64,000 nt of DNA from positions 34,063,598 to 34,127,597 of the forward strand of contig NC_030385.2 of the NCBI RefSeq assembly GCF_001625215.2. The letters run 5' to 3'. The notes beneath the pieces were generated by a model, which was not told where the DNA came from, searched no databases, and saw only the letters and a list, made by a program, of their open reading frames with translations. This DNA comes from Daucus carota subsp. sativus. Its lineage: Eukaryota; Streptophyta; Magnoliopsida; Apiales; Apiaceae. This document shows, one piece after another, positions 59,183 through 64,000 of this stretch. Numbering within the stretch: position 1 is the stretch's first letter; every line of letters begins with the position of its first letter. The position numbers and the translations under genes were made by a program.

Positions 59183-60543
59183 TTGTTTAATCAGCTTGTT
59201 TAGTTATGTGTATATTTTACATCCACAGGCAATATCGTTTCTTTCTTGGTGTACTTGGCTCCACTGTAAGATATTCTTCTTTTGGAAAAGCTAGTAAATT
59301 TATCAAGCTGAGGCATGTATTTAATGGTTTGACATGTTTCTATAAATGGTGTATTTGCAGGCCAACATTTTTAAGAATATATAAGAGAAAATCGACAGAA
59401 GGGTTCCAATCAATACCCTATGCAGTCGCCTTATTCAGCGCCATGTTAACTTTGTACTATGGCATGCTCAAGCCTGACGGATTTTTGCTCATCACCATTA
59501 ACACAGTTGGAATCTTCATCGAATCCACATATATCTTGATGTTCATCATTTATGCACCAAGGGATGCCAAGGTATGTAATCAACCAATTTAAACATTTGT
59601 TTCGTCATATTATATTCCAATATAAATTCGATTTCTGATATATCATGTTAAGCGACCAATTCTGCTGAAGATATCATAGTAGCTACAACTGACTAAATTA
59701 AGTATTCTCGTTTTCTTTATATTTTTGACAGATCTATACCGGCAAACTGCTTGTTGTACTGAACGGAGTAGTGTTGGGATTAATAATTTTTACTACGATG
59801 ATGTTCTTCGAAGGGCTTGTGCGAATCAAAATTGTAGGATGGACTTGCGCTATCTTTTCTGTCTGCGTCTTCATCGCTCCTCTTAGCGTCATGGTAGGTT
59901 CATACCAGTATACTATAGCTAGCGTCTATAACTATAATTCTCTGGAGCTAGCTTACTTGAGATTCTCACGTAAGTTCTAGTTATGCATATAGTAATATTA
60001 TAACATATATTTATGCATGCAGAGGCTGGTTATCAGAACAAAGAGCGTGGAATACATGCCACTTTCGCTATCCTTCTTCCTCACTCTCTGCGCCGTCATG
60101 TGGTTCTTCTATGGCCTTCTGGCTCATGATTATTTCGTCGCAGTGAGTATTGCTAAGCACTTCTAATTTCAGAATTTACTTGATTAATATGGTTTTATAA
60201 CTATTAGGACTAATCAATTAACGGAATTTACTTGATTAATATGGTGTTATAATTATTAGGCCTAATTAATTTTGTGTGGTTCTTGCATGATCAGACACCA
60301 AATGTGCTAGGCTTCACTTTCGGGATTGTCCAAATGATACTCTACACCATCTACAAGAACAAAAGCACACACGCGATCCTCCCTGTTTCGAAGATCGAAC
60401 TGGAGGCGCAGAACGACGAAACGAAAGCGAATGATCAAAATTCTAAGCCAAGTGATGAACGAGAAGTTGCAGTACAAGTAGTGAGTGATGGTGATGACAA
60501 AGAAAGGGCAGCCCCATGCAACACATTGGTGGTGGAGTACTAA
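59082..60543 (+). CDS. SWEET (MtN3/saliva) sugar transporter, six exons
   Basis: Joining 59082-59139, 59229-59265, 59361-59571, 59732-59893, 60023-60142 and 60295-60543 gives 278 residues, with all junctions GT..AG and phases agreeing. Two MtN3 triple-helix bundles plus a linker helix give seven membrane segments. The first has [20 protein letters not shown] and then [11 protein letters not shown]. The second has [28 protein letters not shown] and [15 protein letters not shown] hydrophilic cytosolic tail of about 60 residues follows. SWEETs are uniporters moving sugars down their gradient. The TKSVEYMP region and plasma-membrane-type length suggest clade III (sucrose, SWEET9-15), but that rests on motif memory. 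The six-exon layout matches plant SWEET genes. Confidence 0.95.
59146..59176. repeat. (CT)n microsatellite in SWEET intron 1
   Basis: About 15 CT dinucleotides lie just after the first donor site of the SWEET gene. It could be variable among individuals. Confidence 0.9.
60172..60270. repeat. 52-bp tandem duplication in SWEET intron 5
   Basis: GAATTTACTTGATTAATATG, then TATAA.TATTAGG.CTAAT, occurs twice with few differences. Confidence 0.9.
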
Positions 60544-61560
60544 TTAGAAATTTTCTTAGAATTCGTGATGACGTATCGGATAAAAACAGAAATTAACAAA
60601 CAAACATGAGGAGAGAGAGCTCCGGAAACAGAAAAAGGACAATGCTTATGTATACACGTCTATATACGGCACTTCAACTTCCAGCTCGCGTAGGCGTTTG
60701 ATTTAGCTACAAAATGAAGAAACCCCTTGATTTGTAATCAGCTCTTGGCCGTAGAGAACCGAATAATACACTGCTCTTTGTCGTTGCAGTTTCTAAATAT
60801 TAGTTTGATCAATTTCAGTTTTCAACACTTGAGCTATATATTTCAGTTCACGCCTATTTTTTCTGAAAGCAGTCATCATATAGCTAGGCTGATGGAAAAA
60901 GTAGAATTTTTTTCCGATAATATATATGATTTCTCCTTTCCTCTTTTGGCTAAAATCTAATAATCATAAATCTATATGGAAATTCTTGTGTTGTGTGACT
61001 GCAGATAGTTTTATGCTTTCCACTTTATCTTTCATATAGTTTTGATTTTTTAAAGCTTTTGTAGAAAAAACAGCGTCGGGTATATCTTGTCATTTCCGGA
61101 TCCCAATTTCGAATTGTATCCTCTTGTTTGGTTTATATTTCGGTCTACATATATTAACGATGGAAACATTAAATGAGGAAATTATTGAATATTTACTGCA
61201 GACGAAAACAGCCTGTTAGTAGTACACGGTACACCAGTGGTCCTGCAGATACATATCATTGTTCAAGTGTTTGTGTAAAAGTACTGGGAGATCTTATTTT
61301 TCAGAGATAAAGTCTCATATTTTCGAAAAAATACGTAAGGAAATAGTCGACTTAATTCTACAAATAAGGTATTAAACACTTAACAATATTTACAAAAAAT
61401 TTCCCAAATAACTTCTTATTTTCATTAAAATGACGGGCAAATTAACATGCTCAATAATAGGTGGTCTCTGTTGGACGCAAACTTGTGTCCCTGAGTGTGT
61501 GTGTGAGATTATGGAATCGGCAGGCAAAACATTTCGTGCTTCACTTGGCCTGTAACACAA
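60544..61560. other. SWEET 3' region and intergenic DNA
   Basis: The first 250 bases or so are probably the 3' untranslated region. No other gene seen. Confidence 0.45.
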
Positions 61561-61561
61561 T

Positions 61562-61681
61562 TACAAGGAGAGCACAAACACTTGAACACCAACACACATT
61601 TCCTTCTTGCTTTGTTGGGACAAACCCTTAACTATACTATAAAGCCACTTCATTTTTTGCACCAATTACTTGCTCAGTCTT
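61562..61681 (+). repeat. Direct repeat, copy 1 (promoter-like)
   Basis: It matches 62046-62166 over about 120 bases. Shared blocks are ACAAGGAGAGCACA, TTGCTTTGTT, GGACAAACCCTTAACTATA, ATAAAG..CACTTCAT and TTTTGCACCAATTAC.TGCTC. ACTATAAAG in it resembles a TATA box. No gene follows directly. Confidence 0.85.
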
Positions 61682-61756
61682 CAACAATCTCAGTCCTCCC
61701 CCAACTGGCGCTTGAAGAATTTTTGTTACTACATCAGAAGCATTTCCAAGAAATTA

Positions 61757-61982
61757 CTCCCTATGTCTCGGTCGCTTTTACTTTTGACACGTAATTTGAG
61801 GTATAAAAAATACATATTTAGGCATATTATTTTTCAAATTTTCTTTTTCTAACTAAATATATAGATGTTAAACTTTTATTTGAAAAAAATATTTTAAAAC
61901 TAATATATAATAATATATTTTTTGTATACCTCAAATTACGTATAAAAAATCAAGACCGGCTCTTATTATGAGACAGAGGGAA
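61757..61982. mobile_element. Degenerate Stowaway-like MITE
   Basis: CTCCCTATGTCTCGG at the left and AGACAGAGGGAA at the right, TA on both sides, AT-rich interior. It lies between the two copies of the 120-bp direct repeat. Confidence 0.6.
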
Positions 61983-62045
61983 TAGTATGTTAAGTTACCC
62001 GCTCTTCACCAGGTATTGTTATAAGAAAATCTAAAGTGGATTAAA

Positions 62046-62166
62046 TACAAGGAGAGCACAGACATCTGCAGACCAAGACACTTTCTCCTCCTTGCTTTGT
62101 TAGGACAAACCCTTAACTATATTATAAAGTCACTTCATATTTTGCACCAATTACATGCTCAGTCTT
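62046..62166 (+). repeat. Direct repeat, copy 2 (promoter-like)
   Basis: The partner of 61562-61681. The copies are about 480 bases apart and no recognisable reading frame follows either. Confidence 0.85.
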
Positions 62167-62601
62167 AATTATACAGTTAAATCTCTGGAAATTAATAAGT
62201 TTAAATGAAATAGTTAACTACAATTTTAGAGAAAAAACCTCATATATCACAATTTCTTTAACCAATATTAAAAATATTATAATTGTGAAAAATGATCTGA
62301 TATATTACTCATTATGCCGGACCATCGGTGTTTTGATTCTTTAAAAAAAACGCTACATCGTATCATGTTTAGATTTATAAATCACTGTAAAACATAATAC
62401 GATTTGACGTTTTAGAATGAAATGCTACATAAAATAGCGTTTAAGATTTTAAAACCCTACCAAATTTGGCGTTAAAAAATTAACACTATAGAGTCTAGCA
62501 TTTCGAATTGTAAAGCGATATTCGAGACCATTTCCTCCTACAATCATTTTGAAGACGTTATCATTGAAAAAAGTGATGGAGTGAGATACCGCCCAAAATC
62601 T
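62167..62601. other. Intergenic, no gene seen
   Basis: AT-rich DNA with nothing identifiable. Confidence 0.4.
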
Positions 62602-62603
62602 TA

Positions 62604-62837
62604 CTCCCTCCGTCCCACCAGGTTCTTTACGTTACTTTTTGGCACGCATTTTAATGCTCCTATAAAGTATACTTATATTATATATTTATTTTTAAAAAAA
62701 ATCTCCAAAAAAGTTTGACGTTTAAACTTTAATTCAAAAAAATAAAAAATAAAAAATACATTATAGAACTATATTTCATGAGAGCCTCAAAATGCGTGCA
62801 AACAGTGCACGTAAACTTCCTGGTGGGACGGAGGGAG
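62604..62837. mobile_element. Stowaway MITE near the 3'-most gene
   Basis: 234 bases, CTCCCTCCGTCCCACCAGG..CCTGGTGGGACGGAGGGAG, with perfect 19-base inverted ends and a TA duplication at 62602-62603 and 62838-62839. The promoter of the gene at 63122 begins about 100 bases further on. Confidence 0.95.
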
Positions 62838-62933
62838 TATTACATTAGATCCCGATTTAACGTATAAAATTTACTGGAATACCCCCGTACCGGATACTTT
62901 TCATTTCTGATAAAATCAATTAAAGAAACAAAT

Positions 62934-63069
62934 TGGGCCGTAACATCTCTTACGAAAAATTGGGCCAGCCCTATATTAGATTTATGAGTTGCTAACGTGA
63001 AAGAAATAAAACCCGACAGCGGAGCAATCGGGTCAAGCGGGTTTAAACGATTGGTGTAAATTAGGGTTT
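62934..63069 (+). promoter_or_regulatory. Site II (TGGGCC) pair and telo-box
   Basis: TGGGCC is at 62934-62939 and 62961-62966. A telo-box read as TTAGGGTTT (AAACCCTAA on the other strand) is at 63061-63069, about 50 bases before the ATG. In Arabidopsis, site II elements (TGGGCY) and telo-boxes occur together in promoters of ribosomal-protein and ribosome-biogenesis genes, so this pairing suggests growth-linked expression of the downstream gene. Confidence 0.7.
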
Positions 63070-63121
63070 TCACAAGTTGAAAAACTCATCCTTTGTTGCT
63101 ATCAGATAGATAGATACAGAG

Positions 63122-63290
63122 ATGATGAAAAAGAGTGAAATGGGTCAAGATAAAAATAGAAAAGATAGCAGATTTAAAAGGCCAGAATCAATGACATCGA
63201 AGAACAAGATGAGAATGGGTGGGAAGGGCCTTTCTCTTGAAGCTTTTGCTAATGCTAAATCCAAGACTGATTACAATCCTGCCCTCATCA
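63122..63290 (+). CDS. First exon of a probable nucleolar ribosome-biogenesis protein (partial)
   Basis: A frame opens at ATG 63122 and is basic and lysine-rich, with MRMGGKGLSLEAFANAKSKT and then DYNPALI. It ends at a GTATGT donor (63291), after which the window runs through intron sequence. The GGKGLSLEAFANAKS..YNPALI pattern recalls small plant nucleolar proteins annotated as U3/90S pre-ribosomal complex subunits; this is from memory of the motif and moderate at best. The promoter with site II and telo-box elements agrees with such a role. The remaining exons lie beyond the right edge. Confidence 0.6.
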
Positions 63291-63855
63291 GTATGTTTGT
63301 TTTATAGGCCTTTTTGTTATTTTGTAGATTTGAAATGTCTGGTTCTTTATTCTTGCAATCTTGATTTGGGATTTGATATGTATTTGTGCTGCTTAGTGAT
63401 TAGATATGAAAGTGATAAGTTTGTAATTAGGAAACCCCCCGTTTGCCTTCGTGTAAGTAGAAAATTATAAGCTTTGGTGTGGTGGAGTTGTAGAATGTGG
63501 AAGTATAGAAGTATATGTGTTTGTACTGCTTAGTGAGTAGTTATTGAAGTCGAAAATTTTTTAGTGCGGGAGCTGAATATTTTTCTGTTTTGCATCCCTT
63601 TAAGTAGATAGTTATATAAGTTTGGCATGGTGGTTTGAGGGAGATTGTTGAAGCATAGAAATTGCGGTAGAATTTTCTCTAGTGAATTTAGCACATTATT
63701 GGATTGTCTTGAGAAAATTATACTGTAACTTTGTAGCTTAAGATCTAAGGAGAGAAGTGCATGCTGCGAGTGTTAGAACAAGCGAATATCAGCTTAGGTT
63801 TGTTTGTACAGCTCCAGGGAATTTGTCGAGAGTACCTTTTCCACTCTCATCTGAC

Positions 63856-64000
63856 TGGTATTATTATTTTGGGGATTTAAGTAGCATAATATGTAGTCAC
63901 TGCATTTATAAGAATTGGTATTATTATTTTGGGGATTTAAGTAGCATAATATGTAGTCACTGCATTTATAAGAATTGGTATTATTATTTTGGCGATTTAA
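63856..64000. repeat. 60-bp tandem repeat in the intron at the right edge
   Basis: TGGTATTATTATTTTGGGG, then ATTTAAGTAGCATAATATG and GTCACTGCATTTATAAGAAT, repeats with an exact 60-base period. There are two full copies plus a partial one cut by the window end. The copies are nearly identical, so the array is recent and may continue beyond the edge. Confidence 0.95.

Noticed and set aside
1-64000. CRISPR array, operon-like or prokaryotic system
   Set aside because: No spaced palindromic repeat array exists. All gene structure is that of a plant nuclear genome with spliced genes and transposons.

Overview
The window is nuclear DNA of a flowering plant, almost certainly a eudicot. Genes carry GT..AG introns, the DNA is AT-rich, and the gene families are plant-specific: CC-type glutaredoxins, a prenylated ubiquitin-fold (MUB) protein, F-box/FBA proteins, a CONSTANS-LIKE B-box/CCT protein and a SWEET sugar transporter. 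Many small non-autonomous DNA transposons with clean target-site duplications lie between the genes and in introns. I cannot fix the species from the sequence; an asterid would fit, but that is a guess.

Region 1 (1-19.3 kb) is a cluster of five intronless CC-type glutaredoxin genes: three on the minus strand (377-685, 2595-2903, 5235-5543) and two on the plus strand (15375-15683, 18957-19265). Genes 2 and 3 sit in a recent tandem duplication of about 2.6 kb. An unidentified exon-like sequence at 3.8-4.1 kb has a second copy that is split by a young Ty1/copia retrotransposon (8995-14007). A Mutator-like palindrome (7403-8092) and hAT-type elements also lie here.

Region 2 (19.3-30.5 kb) is transposon-rich and holds a complete three-exon MUB gene (23728-28429). 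Its introns carry two hAT-type elements and two Stowaway elements, one of them nested.

Region 3 (30.5-46.1 kb) is a decaying tandem array. Two intact F-box genes (30887-32041, 39656-40834) are followed by a wrecked third copy (about 44.05-46.08 kb). Pieces of the 3' end of the MUB gene recur between them (33.4-34.9 kb and about 41.77 kb), so the duplicated unit appears to have been MUB 3' end plus F-box gene, present three times.

Region 4 (48.8-52.2 kb) is a four-exon COL14/15-like gene with two B-boxes and a CCT domain. It is followed by a probable solo LTR (about 52.86-53.81 kb) and about 5 kb of gene-poor AT-rich DNA.

Region 5 (58.9-64 kb) has a six-exon SWEET gene (59082-60543). At the right edge is the first exon of a probable ribosome-biogenesis gene (63122-63290), whose promoter carries two TGGGCC site II motifs and a telo-box.

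The genes do not form one pathway. What unites the window is its history: local tandem duplication of glutaredoxin and F-box units, then decay and repeated insertion of small transposons.
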